Source: Streptomyces xiamenensis (lineage in GTDB: Bacteria > Actinomycetota > Actinomycetes > Streptomycetales > Streptomycetaceae). Taken from it: DNA of 64,000 bases. The notes under the pieces are model-generated. The model worked only from the letters and a program-made list of their open reading frames with translations, made no database searches and had not been told where the DNA came from. The position numbers and the translations under genes are program-made. How positions within the stretch are numbered: position 1 is the first letter of the stretch; the number at the start of each line of letters is the position of its first letter. Shown here piece by piece: positions 34,115 to 43,620 of the stretch. Location: assembly GCF_000993785.3 (NCBI RefSeq), contig NZ_CP009922.3, positions 5,208,001 to 5,272,000 of the forward strand. The letters are read 5' to 3'.

Positions 34115-35954
34115 CGGGCACGGCCGGAAGGTCCGTGTACAGGCGGGCGATGTCGCGCGCGTACGCCTTCGCGACGGCCGGGCGGCGGATCCTCAGCGAC
34201 GGGGTCAGCAGGCCGTTCTCCTCGGTGAAGGCGCCCTCGACGATGACGAAGGCGCGGATCGACCCGGCGGGGGAGACGGCGGAGTTGGCGGCGTCGACGG
34301 CGCGCTGCACGTGGGCCCGCACGGCGGGGTCCTCGCGCAGGGTGGCGAAGGGCGTGTCGGGCGGGTACGGGGGCCGCCGCGTGCGCAGCCAGTGCGCGAG
34401 CGCGTCGGGGTCCAGGGTGATCAGCGCCGCGACGAAGGGGCGCCGGTCGCCGATGACCAGGCAGGGGCCGAGCGGCGGATGGGCGCGCAGCCGGTTCTCC
34501 AGGAGGGCGGGGGAAACGGTTCTGCCGCCGCTGGTGACGATCAGGTCCTTCTTGCGTCCGATGATCGTGAGATAGCCGTCGGCGTCGAGTGCGCCGAGGT
34601 CACCGGTCGCCAGCCAGCCGTCCGTGGCGACGGTGGGGCCTTTGACCTCGATCTCGCCGTCGGCGGCGATCCGTACGGCGGTGCCGGGCAGCGGCTGCCC
34701 GACCGTGCCCGGGCGCGGCCCGAGCGGGGGCACGAGGGTGACCGCCGTGCCGGTCTCGGTCGGCGCGTACCCCTCGTAGACGGCGATGCCGGCGCCGAGG
34801 AAGAAGTGGGTGAGGCGGGCGTCGAGTGGTGCGCCACCGCAGAGCGCGTACCGAACCCGGCCGCCCAGCGCGGCGCGGACGCGGCGGTAGATGAGCAGAT
34901 CGTAGACGGCGTGGGCCAGCCGCAGGCCAAGGCGCGGGGCGGGACCGCCGAGGCCGTACCGCAGGGTCTGCCGCCCGTATGCGACGGCCACGCGGTCGGC
35001 GCGGGCGAAGGAGGCGGCGCGGCGCACGCGTTCGGCGCTGGTGCGGGCGGTGGAGTGGATCTTCTCGAAGAGACGGGGCACACCGGCGAGGAAGGTGGGG
35101 CGGAAGGCGGCGAGGTCGGCGCGAAGTTCGGCCGGACGCACACTGGAGGCGTGGCCGATGACGATCCGCGCCGACAGGCAGGCGAGTTGGACCGTGCGGC
35201 CCAGGACGTGGGCGAGGGGGAGGAGGACGAGGGCGGTGGGGCGTCGGCGGCTGACCATGTCGAAGGCGGGCCTGAGGAGTCCGGTGAGGCTGTCGGCCTC
35301 GGCGAGCAGATTGCCGTGGCTGAGGGCACAGGGCTGGGGGCGGCCGGTGGTGCCCGAGGTGTAGACGATGGTGGCGGTGGAGCCCGGGGTGAGAGCGGTA
35401 CGGCGCCGGTGCACCTCCTTGTCGCCGATGTCGGCACCCAGGCGCACCAACTCGTCGAGCCGTCCGGCGTCGAGATCGTCGTCGGTGAGCAGGAGTTCGG
35501 CGCCGCTGTCCCGGAGCATCCAGGCGGTCTGCTCGGCGGAGGCGGTGGGGTAGAGGGGAACGCTCTGCGCGCCGGCCGCCCAGATGGCGAAGTCGAGGAC
35601 GGCCCACTCGTACCGGGTGCGCGCCTTGAGCGCGACCCGGTCCCCGGGCCCGACGCCGGTGGCGATCAGCCCTTTGGCGACGGCCAGTACCTCGGCGGCG
35701 AAGGCGGCGGCGGTCACATCCGTCCAGTGTCCGTCCGTCTTGCGCCGGATCACCGTGGCGGCGGGTGCCTGTTCGGCGTTGGCGAACGGGATGTCGGCGG
35801 CACTGCCCCATTCGGTGGGCGCGGTGAACGGTGCGCCGCGCACCTCCTGCACCCGCCCCGTGCCCTCCTCGCGCACCACCTCGACCACGGGCCCCGGCCC
35901 ACCCTGCGCCCGTGCTCGCGCCCGCCTGAGCGCCTGCCCCTGCCCAAGCACCAC
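34071..35954 (-). CDS. Long-chain acyl-CoA synthetase (AMP-forming, FadD15-like)
   Basis: A 627-residue adenylate-forming enzyme. The P-loop-like ATP motif is TIVYTSGTTGRPQ. A5 is YEGYAPTETGTAV and A7/A8 is WLATGDLGALDADGYLTIIGRKKDLIV. It activates a fatty acid to acyl-CoA. GTG 35954 is chosen because AAGGCGG lies just upstream and longer frames read antisense to the NERD gene. The C-terminal Lys region (LTPSLRIRRPAV) has Arg where a catalytic Lys is usual in many homologues. That should be checked. Confidence 0.9.
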   Translation of the reverse strand: MVLGQGQALRRARARAQGGPGPVVEVVREEGTGRVQEVRGAPFTAPTEWGSAADIPFANAEQAPAATVIRRKTDGHWTDVTAAAFAAEVLAVAKGLIATGVGPGDRVALKARTRYEWAVLDFAIWAAGAQSVPLYPTASAEQTAWMLRDSGAELLLTDDDLDAGRLDELVRLGADIGDKEVHRRRTALTPGSTATIVYTSGTTGRPQPCALSHGNLLAEADSLTGLLRPAFDMVSRRRPTALVLLPLAHVLGRTVQLACLSARIVIGHASSVRPAELRADLAAFRPTFLAGVPRLFEKIHSTARTSAERVRRAASFARADRVAVAYGRQTLRYGLGGPAPRLGLRLAHAVYDLLIYRRVRAALGGRVRYALCGGAPLDARLTHFFLGAGIAVYEGYAPTETGTAVTLVPPLGPRPGTVGQPLPGTAVRIAADGEIEVKGPTVATDGWLATGDLGALDADGYLTIIGRKKDLIVTSGGRTVSPALLENRLRAHPPLGPCLVIGDRRPFVAALITLDPDALAHWLRTRRPPYPPDTPFATLREDPAVRAHVQRAVDAANSAVSPAGSIRAFVIVEGAFTEENGLLTPSLRIRRPAVAKAYARDIARLYTDLPAVPATRNSRPVRPPSSR

Positions 35955-36018
35955 GGAACCGCCTTTCGCCAACGTCCTTTCGCAGTACGGTATTACGATC
36001 ATTGCTCGCGGGGGTTCC

Positions 36019-36801
36019 ATGGATCTGCTCATCGGTGTCGCGGTCTTCGCCGTACTCGTCCCTATCGGCCTCAAACTGGCGGCACGGCAGGACCGCAGAG
36101 GCCACCGGCCGCCGTACCGGCACTCGCCCCGGTCATCCCGCCCGCCCCGGCCACGTCGCGGCGGTGGCCCTCCGCGCCCGGGTGCCTCTGCTTCCGCCCA
36201 GGCCGACCGGTTGCGCCGTCGTGCCCGCGGTGGCGTGGGCCGTCGCGCGGCGGCCGGATTCGGCATCAGGAGCCGGGCCGCTGAGGGAGATCGCGCGGAC
36301 GCCGCACGGTGGGCCGCCGGTGCCGAGGGCGAGCGCCGCACCGGCCGGTTGCTCGAACGGCTCGGCCCCAGCTGGATCTCGCTGCACGATCGTGCACTGC
36401 CCAGGGGACGGGCCAACGTCGATCACCTCGTCATCACGCCGACCGGGGCTCTGGTCAACGTCGACTCGAAGATGTGGGGAGCGAAGGACGCCGTCCACGT
36501 CCGGAGCGGCCGGGTCTTCCACGGCGCCGAGGACCGTACCGATCGCGTCGAATCCGCGCTGTACGAGTCGCGCACCGTCGCGGGGGTGCTCGGCCGTCCG
36601 GTGGCCACGGTCGTCGTCGTCCACGGGGCGCGCGTGACCGGCGGGCGGATCACCCTCCCGGGCGCCACGATCGTGCCGGCGGACAGCCTCCTCGCCTTGC
36701 TGCGGCAGATCGACCGCGAGAGCGGTCGGCGGCCGGATCCGGGCGCGGTGCGGGCGTTGATGGAGCGAGCCGAAGCCGGGCTGCCGCCGTACCCGGGATG
36801 A
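36019..36801 (+). CDS. NERD-domain (nuclease-related) membrane protein
   Basis: A 260-residue protein with an N-terminal membrane helix (LLIGVAVFAVLVPIGLKL). An Arg/Pro-rich linker follows, then a NERD domain: GAEGERRTGRLLERLG, then RANVDHLVITPTGALVNVDSKMWG. The Asp and Asp-Ser-Lys pattern fits a PD-(D/E)xK-like nuclease core. The substrate is unknown. It is divergent from the acyl-CoA synthetase gene with 64 bases between. Confidence 0.82.
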   Translation: MDLLIGVAVFAVLVPIGLKLAARQDRRGHRPPYRHSPRSSRPPRPRRGGGPPRPGASASAQADRLRRRARGGVGRRAAAGFGIRSRAAEGDRADAARWAAGAEGERRTGRLLERLGPSWISLHDRALPRGRANVDHLVITPTGALVNVDSKMWGAKDAVHVRSGRVFHGAEDRTDRVESALYESRTVAGVLGRPVATVVVVHGARVTGGRITLPGATIVPADSLLALLRQIDRESGRRPDPGAVRALMERAEAGLPPYPG

Positions 36802-36891
36802 TCGGGTGGTTCGGCGAGCCGCTGTGCCGGGGGAGAGACGCGGGACGCGGGGGGCAAGGCGGGCACGGGACCGGAGTGATAGACCTGTCGC

Positions 36892-37101
36892 ATGTCTCCC
36901 AGTGATGAACCGCTGCTGCCGGGCGTGGACCCCCGTGCGGAACGGTCCCCCGTCTTCTGCCGGCTCTGCGGCCGGCCGCTGACCGGCCGCGAGGCCCGTA
37001 CATGGGGGCTGGGGCCGGAGTGCCGCGAGAAGCTGAGGCTTCGCGGAGCACCCCGACCCCGGGTGACCGAGGTCGATCAGGACACGTTGCCCGGCGTCTG
37101 A
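36892..37101 (+). CDS. Small zinc-ribbon protein (DUF6011-like)
   Basis: A 69-residue protein. FCRLCGRPLTGREAR and GLGPECREKLR supply three Cys, with CxxC spacing for the first pair. This is the pattern of the DUF6011 zinc-ribbon family. Its role is unknown. The 3' end overlaps the convergent AraC-type gene by 25 bases. Confidence 0.8.
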   Translation: MSPSDEPLLPGVDPRAERSPVFCRLCGRPLTGREARTWGLGPECREKLRLRGAPRPRVTEVDQDTLPGV

Positions 37102-37985
37102 CCGGTGCCCGCGTCGGCGCCGCCGGCGTGTTCCACGGGGATCCACAGCTCGGCGTCGGCCGTGGTGCCGTCCGGGGAGAGCCGGGTCCGCAGGATCTCG
37201 GGACCCGGCGCACTCCGGTACGGGTTGGACGGGAACCACTGGGTGTAGATGTCCCGCCACATGACCTGGAGAGCGGCCGGGAACGCCCCCGAACTCTCGA
37301 ACACCGCCCAGGTGCCGGCCGGTACGGCGAGGGCATCGAGATCCGGCGGGGCCGCCGCGCTGGTCACCACCGCGTGGTAGTAGTCCAGTTCCGTGCCCTC
37401 CGGCCCGGTACGGTCCTCGAAATTGGCCGTCACGGCGACAATTCCGGCCGGATCCTGATCGGACAGTTCTTCCAGCCGCTCGATGGTGTCCGCACCGATG
37501 CTCTTGATGAACGTCGCGATCGCCGGATTGACGCCCTCGTACACCAGCGGAACCCGGGCCTTGCGGCCGACCACCGTGAACGCGTCCTTCTCGGCCAGGC
37601 GATAGCGCATGCTGCTGCTCCCTTCGACAATGAGGCGAAAGGACATCCGGGGCTGTGAGCGCAGCACGGCCCCCGTACGGCGGGCCTCGCCCGGCCCGAC
37701 CCCGTGCAGGGCACGGAACGCGCGGGCGAACGCCTCACCCGAGCCGTAGCCGTAGCGGACGGCGATGTCGAGCAGGGTCCGCTCCCCGGCCAGCACCTCG
37801 GCACCGGCGAGCGTGAGCCGCCGGCGCCGTACGTACTCGGACAACGGCATCCCGGCGAGCGCGGAGAACATCCGCCGGAAGTGGTACTCCGACGTCAGCG
37901 CGATCCGCACCAGCTCGGGCATCTCGATCCGCTGATCGAGATGCCCCTCGACGTACTCCATCGCCTGATTCAACCGCTCCAGCAC
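37077..37985 (-). CDS. AraC-type regulator with GyrI-like effector domain
   Basis: A 302-residue regulator. The N-terminal AraC DNA-binding domain (two HTH motifs, LVRIALTSEYHFRRMFSALA and LDIAVRYGYGSGEAFARAFR) is followed by a GyrI-like small-molecule-binding domain (residues 125-285) with VPAGTWAVFESSGAFPAAL and WFPSNPYRSAPGPEI. This is the Rob/SoxS-like architecture of multidrug-responsive activators. Targets are unknown. Confidence 0.92.
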   Translation of the reverse strand: MLERLNQAMEYVEGHLDQRIEMPELVRIALTSEYHFRRMFSALAGMPLSEYVRRRRLTLAGAEVLAGERTLLDIAVRYGYGSGEAFARAFRALHGVGPGEARRTGAVLRSQPRMSFRLIVEGSSSMRYRLAEKDAFTVVGRKARVPLVYEGVNPAIATFIKSIGADTIERLEELSDQDPAGIVAVTANFEDRTGPEGTELDYYHAVVTSAAAPPDLDALAVPAGTWAVFESSGAFPAALQVMWRDIYTQWFPSNPYRSAPGPEILRTRLSPDGTTADAELWIPVEHAGGADAGTGQTPGNVS

Positions 37986-38111
37986 CCCGGATTCCTTCCT
38001 TCGTGTCGACCACGCTAGGAAAGGACCACTGTGCCGGACCCGACATCCTGTGCCCGGAAGGATCGGGTGCTGTGCGGTGGGTGCGGTGCGCGCGGGAAGC
38101 GAGAACGGGGG

Positions 38112-38504
38112 CTACCGCACCACCAGCCAGCCCAGCAGTGCCAGCAGCGCCGCCAGGAAGAGGACCAGGCCGATCGCCACCGGGGCGCCGCTGCCGCTTC
38201 CGCCGCGTCGGCTCGTGCGGCGCGCGGCGCGGGCGTAGTCGCGGTCGCGGTCGATGTCACGGCGGGTGGCGCGGTCCAGGCGGCGTTCGCGCTCGTTCTC
38301 CCTGCGGCGGTCGCGGTCCAGCTCGCGGTCCAGGGAGCGGTCCGCGCGGCGTTCCTGGTCACGGTCCCACTCGCGCCCGCGGTCCATGTCGCGGCGCTGT
38401 TCGCGGTCCCGCCGCTGCTCCCGCTCGCGTTCGCGCCGCTCCCGGGCCGCCCGCCCCCCGCGGTCATCGTCGTTACGGCGGTAGTTTCCGCGCCCCCGCG
38501 CCAT
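38112..38504 (-). CDS. Arg/Asp/Glu-repeat protein with C-terminal membrane anchor
   Basis: A 130-residue protein. Residues 15-90 are almost only Arg, Asp and Glu with a few Gln/Ala, in repeats such as EREQRRDREQRRD and RELDRDRRRENERE. This composition predicts a long charged single helix. A GSGSG linker and one membrane helix (IGLVLFLAALLALLGWLVV) end the protein, so it should be tail-anchored with the charged rod in the cytoplasm. GGGAGG lies upstream of ATG 38504. I do not know a named family. It is divergent from dnaE2. Confidence 0.7.
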   Translation of the reverse strand: MARGRGNYRRNDDDRGGRAARERREREREQRRDREQRRDMDRGREWDRDQERRADRSLDRELDRDRRRENERERRLDRATRRDIDRDRDYARAARRTSRRGGSGSGAPVAIGLVLFLAALLALLGWLVVR

Positions 38505-38627
38505 GCGATGGCCTCCCTCTTCTGGTGTCGCCTCCACCGTCGCCGGATGGCTCACCCCGCCGCAAGAGGTGTTTTCGGACACCGGCCCGCTCCCGCGCAG
38601 CCCCCGTGAGCTGCCGCTTCACGATAA

Positions 38628-38643
38628 TCGGACGTTTGTTCGA
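38628..38643 (+). promoter_or_regulatory. LexA (SOS) box upstream of dnaE2
   Basis: TCGGAC, four bases, then GTTCGA. The actinobacterial LexA consensus is TCGAAC-N4-GTTCGA, so there is one mismatch. It lies 44 bases above the dnaE2 start, with a TTTATGG -10-like stretch just downstream. DNA damage should induce the operon. Confidence 0.75.
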
Positions 38644-38686
38644 TGTCTGGTTTATGGTGGACCGGACGGCAGGCAGGAGGTGCGGA

Positions 38687-41600
38687 ATGACGGCGAACGG
38701 CAGCGGCTTCACACAGCTGCGCGTCGTGTCCGGGTTCTCCGCCCGGTACGGGGCCTCCCACCCCGAGCGGCTCGCCGAACGCGCCGCCGAACGCGGCATG
38801 GACGCCCTCGCCCTCACCGACCGGGACACCCTGGCCGGCGCCGTGCGGTTCTCCAAGGCCTGCGGCCGGGCCGGGGTACGGGCGCTGTACGGGGTCGACC
38901 TGGCCGTTCACCTGCACCCGGCCGGCGCGCAGGACCGCGCGCCGGCCGCCGCCCGCCGCCGTACCCCCGTCCGGGGCGGCGCCTTCACCGACGAATCCGC
39001 GCCCCGCGCCCTCTTCCTCGCCCGCGACGGCGCCGCCGGCTGGGCGCAGCTGTGCCGGCTGGTCACCGCCGCCCACGCCCGGGACGGCAAGCACCCCTTC
39101 CTGCTGCGGGAGGACCTGAGCGCCACGGCGGCGGACGCGTCGGCCGACGGCGCGATCCTGGCCCTCCTCGGCGGCGACTCCGAGGTCGCCCGCGCCCTCG
39201 CCGCCGGCCGCCCCGACCGCGCCGCCCGCCTCCTGGCCCCCTGGCGGGACCGGTTCGGCCCCGGACTCCGGCTCGAAGTCGACGCCTCGGCCACCACGCG
39301 CGACGCCGCCAGGACGCTCGGGTTCGCCCTCGAACAGGGCGTCGTCCCCGTCCTCACCAACGCCGTCCGCTACGCCGACCCCGGCCAGGGCACGGTCGCC
39401 GACGTCCTGGACTCCGCCCGCCGCCTGGTCCCCATCGACCCGCGCGGCGCCGGCCGCGACAACGGCGAACACTGGCTCAAGGACCCCGCCGCCATGGCGG
39501 ACGCCGCCCTCCGCGTCGCCGAGGCCGCCGGCCTGCGCCGCGACGCCGCCCACCGCCTTCTCCAGCAGACCGGCGACACCGCCGCCGAGTGCCGCGTCGA
39601 CCCCGAGGACGACCTCGGCATCGGCAGCGTCCACTTCCCCGAGCCCCATCTCGTCGGCGCCCACGCCCGCACCGCCGACCGCGTGCTGCGCTCCCGCTGC
39701 GCAGCCGGCATGGTCACCCGCCGCTACGACCGGGACCGTACCCGCTGGGAACGCCTCGACCAGGAGCTGGACACCATCGGCCGGCTCGGTTTCGCCTCCT
39801 ACTTCCTCACCGTCGCCCAGGTCGTCGACGATGTCCGCGACCTCGGCATCCGCGTCACCGCCCGGGGCTCGGGCGCGGGCTCCCTCGTCAACCACCTCCT
39901 GGGCATCTCCCTCGCCGACCCCGTCGAACACGGCCTGCTCATGGAGCGCTTCCTCTCCACCCGCCGCGCCGTCCTGCCCGACATCGACATCGACGTCGAA
40001 TCCGCCCGCCGCCTCGACGCCTACCGCGCCATCTTCGACCGCTTCGGCGAGGAGCGGGTGGCGACCGTCGCCATGCCCGAGACCTATCGCGTACGGCACG
40101 CCATCCGCGATGTCGGCCTGGCCCTGGGCATCGACCCGGCCGAGACCGACCGCCTCGCCAAGGCGTTCCCGCACATCCGCGCCCGCGACGCCCGTTCCGC
40201 CCTCGCCGAACTGCCGGAGCTGCGCGGCATCGCCGCCGAGGAGCACGACCCGCGGCTGTGGGAGCTGGTGGAGTCCCTGGACGCCCTGCCGCGCGGCGTC
40301 GCCATGCACCCCTGCGGCGTGCTGCTCTCCGACCGCTCGCTGCGCGCCCGGACCCCCGTCGTCCCCACCAGCGGCGAGGGCTTCGCCATGTCGCAGTTCG
40401 ACAAGGAGGACGTCGAGGACATGGGGCTGCTCAAGCTCGATGTGCTGGGGGTGCGGATGCAGTCCGCCATGGCGTACGCGCTGACCGAGATCGACCGCGC
40501 CACCGGCGAACGCGTCGACCTCGACGGCGCCGTGACCCAGGGCCCGCCGGACCCGGCCACCTACGAGCTGATCCGCTCCTCCGAGACGCTCGGCTGCTTC
40601 CAGATCGAATCACCCGGCCAGCGCGATCTCGTCGGCCGGCTCCAGCCGCGTACCTTCCACGATCTGGTGGTGGACATCTCCCTCTTCCGGCCGGGCCCGG
40701 TCGCCGCCGACATGGTGCGGCCCTTCATCGCCGCGCGGCACGGGAAGCAGCCGGCCCGCTACCCGCACCGCGACCTGGAGCCGGTGCTGCGCGAGACGTA
40801 CGGAGTGGTGGTCTTCCACGAGCAGATCATCGGCGTGCTGAGCGTGATGACCGGCTGCGACCGCGGCATGGCGGACGAGGGGCGGCGCGCGCTGTCCGAT
40901 CCGCGGCGGCAGGGGCGGGTGCGGGCGTGGTTCGCGGAGGAGGCCGGCAAACGGGGGTACGCGCCCGAGGTGATCGCCCGCACCTGGGAGATCGTGGAGG
41001 CGTTCGGCAGCTACGGCTTCTGCAAGGCGCACGCGGTGGCCTTCGCGGTGCCCACGTACCAGTCGGCGTGGCTGAAGACGCACCATCCGGCGGCTTTCTA
41101 CGCGGGGCTGCTGGAACACGATCCCGGGATGTACCCGAAGCGGCTGCTGCTGGCGGACGCGCGGCGGCGCGGGGTGCCGATCCTGCCGCTGGACGTGAAC
41201 CACTCGGACGTGAGCTATCGAATCGAACTGGAGTGCGAATCAGGGGTGTTGGGCGTACGTCTCGCGCTGAGCGAGGTGCAGGGCATCACCGAGGCGGAAG
41301 CCGAACGGATCGCGGCCGGGCGGCCGTACGCCTCACTCAGCGACCTGTACGCGCGGGCCCGCCCCGCCCGGCCCACCGCCGAACGGCTCGCCCGCACCGG
41401 AGCACTCGACGCCTTCGGCGCGGGCCGCCGTGACCTGCTGCTGCACATCGCCGAACTCCACCGGCAGCAGAACCGCCAGACGCGCGGCGCGCGGCAACTG
41501 CCACTGGCGGACACGGCGCGCACCGCCCCGGCCGGCCTGCCCGACCTGGACGCGGAGGAACGCACGGAGGCCGAACTCGGTGTGCTGGGCATGGACGCCT

Positions 41601-42154
41601 CGGGACACCTGATGACCGCGCACCAGGACTTCCTGCGGGAGCTGGGAGTGGTACCGGCCCGCGCGCTGCGCGACGCCGAACACGGCACCACGGTGCTGGT
41701 CGCCGGCGCCAAAGCCGCCACCCAGACGCCGCCGATCCGGTCCGGCAAGCGGGTCATCTTCGCCACGCTGGACGATCTGACGGGCCTGGTGGACCTGGCC
41801 TTCTTCGACGACAGCCACGAGGCGTGCGCGCACACGGTCTTCCACTCGTGGCTGCTGCTGGTGCGCGGAACGGTCCAGCGGCGCGGGCCGCGCAGCCTGA
41901 GCGTGGTCGGCGAAGCCGCCTGGGACCTCGCCGAACTGGCCGGACTGCGCCGCACCGGAGGGCTTGAGGCGGTGGCCGAACGCCTCGCGCCGCGGCCGGA
42001 ACGGGACGGGGAGGGCGAGCGGTCTCCCCGTGGCGGGGGACGGACGATCGAGCTGGGAGGGTACGCACTGCACCCGTGGGCCGACCTGCGCCCGGCCGGC
42101 GACGCCGCAGGCCCGCGCAAGCTGTGGCACGCCAGCCCGGGGAGCGCCGGATGA
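38687..42154 (+). CDS. dnaE2: Error-prone DNA polymerase III alpha subunit DnaE2/ImuC
   Basis: An 1155-residue C-family polymerase. Residues 5-75 begin the PHP domain (LRVVSGFSARYGASHPERL). The palm carries the catalytic LPDIDIDVES. The stretches GLLKLDVLGVRM and SYGFCKAHAVAFA are finger/helix signatures, and the OB fold lies near residues 1020-1080. The length fits DnaE2 (about 1050-1150), shorter than replicative DnaE1. AGGAGG precedes ATG 38687. It overlaps the Y-family-like gene by 4 bases, and an SOS box lies upstream. Confidence 0.93.
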   Translation: MTANGSGFTQLRVVSGFSARYGASHPERLAERAAERGMDALALTDRDTLAGAVRFSKACGRAGVRALYGVDLAVHLHPAGAQDRAPAAARRRTPVRGGAFTDESAPRALFLARDGAAGWAQLCRLVTAAHARDGKHPFLLREDLSATAADASADGAILALLGGDSEVARALAAGRPDRAARLLAPWRDRFGPGLRLEVDASATTRDAARTLGFALEQGVVPVLTNAVRYADPGQGTVADVLDSARRLVPIDPRGAGRDNGEHWLKDPAAMADAALRVAEAAGLRRDAAHRLLQQTGDTAAECRVDPEDDLGIGSVHFPEPHLVGAHARTADRVLRSRCAAGMVTRRYDRDRTRWERLDQELDTIGRLGFASYFLTVAQVVDDVRDLGIRVTARGSGAGSLVNHLLGISLADPVEHGLLMERFLSTRRAVLPDIDIDVESARRLDAYRAIFDRFGEERVATVAMPETYRVRHAIRDVGLALGIDPAETDRLAKAFPHIRARDARSALAELPELRGIAAEEHDPRLWELVESLDALPRGVAMHPCGVLLSDRSLRARTPVVPTSGEGFAMSQFDKEDVEDMGLLKLDVLGVRMQSAMAYALTEIDRATGERVDLDGAVTQGPPDPATYELIRSSETLGCFQIESPGQRDLVGRLQPRTFHDLVVDISLFRPGPVAADMVRPFIAARHGKQPARYPHRDLEPVLRETYGVVVFHEQIIGVLSVMTGCDRGMADEGRRALSDPRRQGRVRAWFAEEAGKRGYAPEVIARTWEIVEAFGSYGFCKAHAVAFAVPTYQSAWLKTHHPAAFYAGLLEHDPGMYPKRLLLADARRRGVPILPLDVNHSDVSYRIELECESGVLGVRLALSEVQGITEAEAERIAAGRPYASLSDLYARARPARPTAERLARTGALDAFGAGRRDLLLHIAELHRQQNRQTRGARQLPLADTARTAPAGLPDLDAEERTEAELGVLGMDASGHLMTAHQDFLRELGVVPARALRDAEHGTTVLVAGAKAATQTPPIRSGKRVIFATLDDLTGLVDLAFFDDSHEACAHTVFHSWLLLVRGTVQRRGPRSLSVVGEAAWDLAELAGLRRTGGLEAVAERLAPRPERDGEGERSPRGGGRTIELGGYALHPWADLRPAGDAAGPRKLWHASPGSAG

Positions 42155-43620
42155 CCACGACGGAACGCCGCCACCGCCGCCCGGGCCACCGCGCGGGCCG
42201 TGGCCACACCCACGCCCATGCCCACGGACACGAGCACGAACAGTCCGCCGCGGACCGTACGTCCGGTCCCGCCCCGGGCGGGACGGGCACCGGCCCGTCG
42301 GCGACCCCCGCCGTGGCACCCGGCCCGGCCCTCGCGGGCACCGTCGGCCGGGACGCGCCGTCGGCGGGCGACGGCGTTCCCGTTCCCCACCGCCACGGCC
42401 CCGATGCTCCGGCCATCGGCATGGACGCGGGTCCGCGCAGCGGACCGGACCCGGCGGAGCGGGAGGTACGGCCCGGGGACGACCCCCCGGCTGACCCGAG
42501 TGCCGGTGCGGCCGGTGCCGCGCCCGGGGGAAGCGCCCCCGGCACCGGCAGCCGTCCGGGGACCCGGGAGCGAGCCGTACTGTATGTCCGTTTCCACGGC
42601 GCCGCCGAGGACGCGTACCCGGGACTGCTCGATCTGCTGCACGGCATCAGCCCCATCGTCCAGGCGCTGCCGCCCGACGCCGCGCTCGTCGATGTCTCCG
42701 GGGCCCGCCGGTACTTCGGGCGGGAAGCCGTCTCGCTGGCCGAGCTGATCCGGGTGCGCGCGCTCGCGCTGCACGGGGTCGACGTCACCATCGGGGTCGC
42801 CCGCAACCCGCTGCTCGCCCGGATGGCCGGACAGCAGGGCGGGGGCCGCGGGGTGCACGAGGTGACCGACGCCGGCGCGTTCCTCGATCCGCTGCCGCCC
42901 ACCGCCCTGCACGGCATCGGCGCCGCCACCGCCCGGGCCCTCGACGGGTACGGCCTGGACACCATCGGCCGGGTCAACGCCGCCCCCGCCGCCACCCTCC
43001 AGCGCATCCTGGGCGCGGCGCCCGCCCGCCGGCTGCGCGAACTGGCCCGCGGCGTCGACCCGACGCCCGTCACCCCGGCCGCCCCGCCCCGTTCACTGCG
43101 CGCCGATCACCGCTTCCCGCACGACGAACTCGACCCGGCCCGCCGCCACGGCGCCCTGCTCGCCCTCGCCGACGACCTCGGCTACCGGCTGCGCGGCAGC
43201 GGGCAGACCGCCCGCACGCTCACCCTCACCGTCCGCTACGCCGACCGCTCCACGACCACCCGCAGCCGTACCCTCCCCGAACCGACCGCCCACACCCCCG
43301 TGCTGGCGGCCGCCGCCCACGCCCTCCACGACGTGCTGGGTCTTCAGCGGGCCCGGGTGCGTACGGTCTCCCTGCGCGCCGACGATCTCGCCGACGCGGA
43401 CCGCGCGCACCAGCAGCTGACGCTCGATCCGCGCGACGAACGCCGCCGGGCGGCCGAGGCGGCGGCCGACCGGGCGCGGCGGCGGTTCGGGGCGGCGGCG
43501 GTCGGTCCGGCGGGCGCGGCTCAGTCCGTACCGAGCAGGGCGGCCACGAACGGGTTGCGGAAGACTCCGGCCGGGTCCCGGGAGAGCACCAGCCGCCGGA
43601 AGTCCGCGAACCGCGGGTAG
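42151..43620 (+). CDS. ImuB-like Y-family polymerase homologue
   Basis: A 489-residue protein. The first 150 residues are disordered and begin with a His-rich stretch (HTHAHAHGHEHE). The Y-family core starts at AVLYVRFHG. At the two catalytic positions it has no acidic match: VRFHG where active enzymes have D-x-D, and PPDAALVDVSG where they have S-x-D-E. An HhH region follows (LHGIGAATARALDGYG), then a QLTLD that resembles a beta-clamp motif. It is probably a non-catalytic scaffold for DnaE2, as ImuB is. About 35 C-terminal residues run antisense to the next gene. Confidence 0.82.
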   Translation: MTTTERRHRRPGHRAGRGHTHAHAHGHEHEQSAADRTSGPAPGGTGTGPSATPAVAPGPALAGTVGRDAPSAGDGVPVPHRHGPDAPAIGMDAGPRSGPDPAEREVRPGDDPPADPSAGAAGAAPGGSAPGTGSRPGTRERAVLYVRFHGAAEDAYPGLLDLLHGISPIVQALPPDAALVDVSGARRYFGREAVSLAELIRVRALALHGVDVTIGVARNPLLARMAGQQGGGRGVHEVTDAGAFLDPLPPTALHGIGAATARALDGYGLDTIGRVNAAPAATLQRILGAAPARRLRELARGVDPTPVTPAAPPRSLRADHRFPHDELDPARRHGALLALADDLGYRLRGSGQTARTLTLTVRYADRSTTTRSRTLPEPTAHTPVLAAAAHALHDVLGLQRARVRTVSLRADDLADADRAHQQLTLDPRDERRRAAEAAADRARRRFGAAAVGPAGAAQSVPSRAATNGLRKTPAGSRESTSRRKSANRG

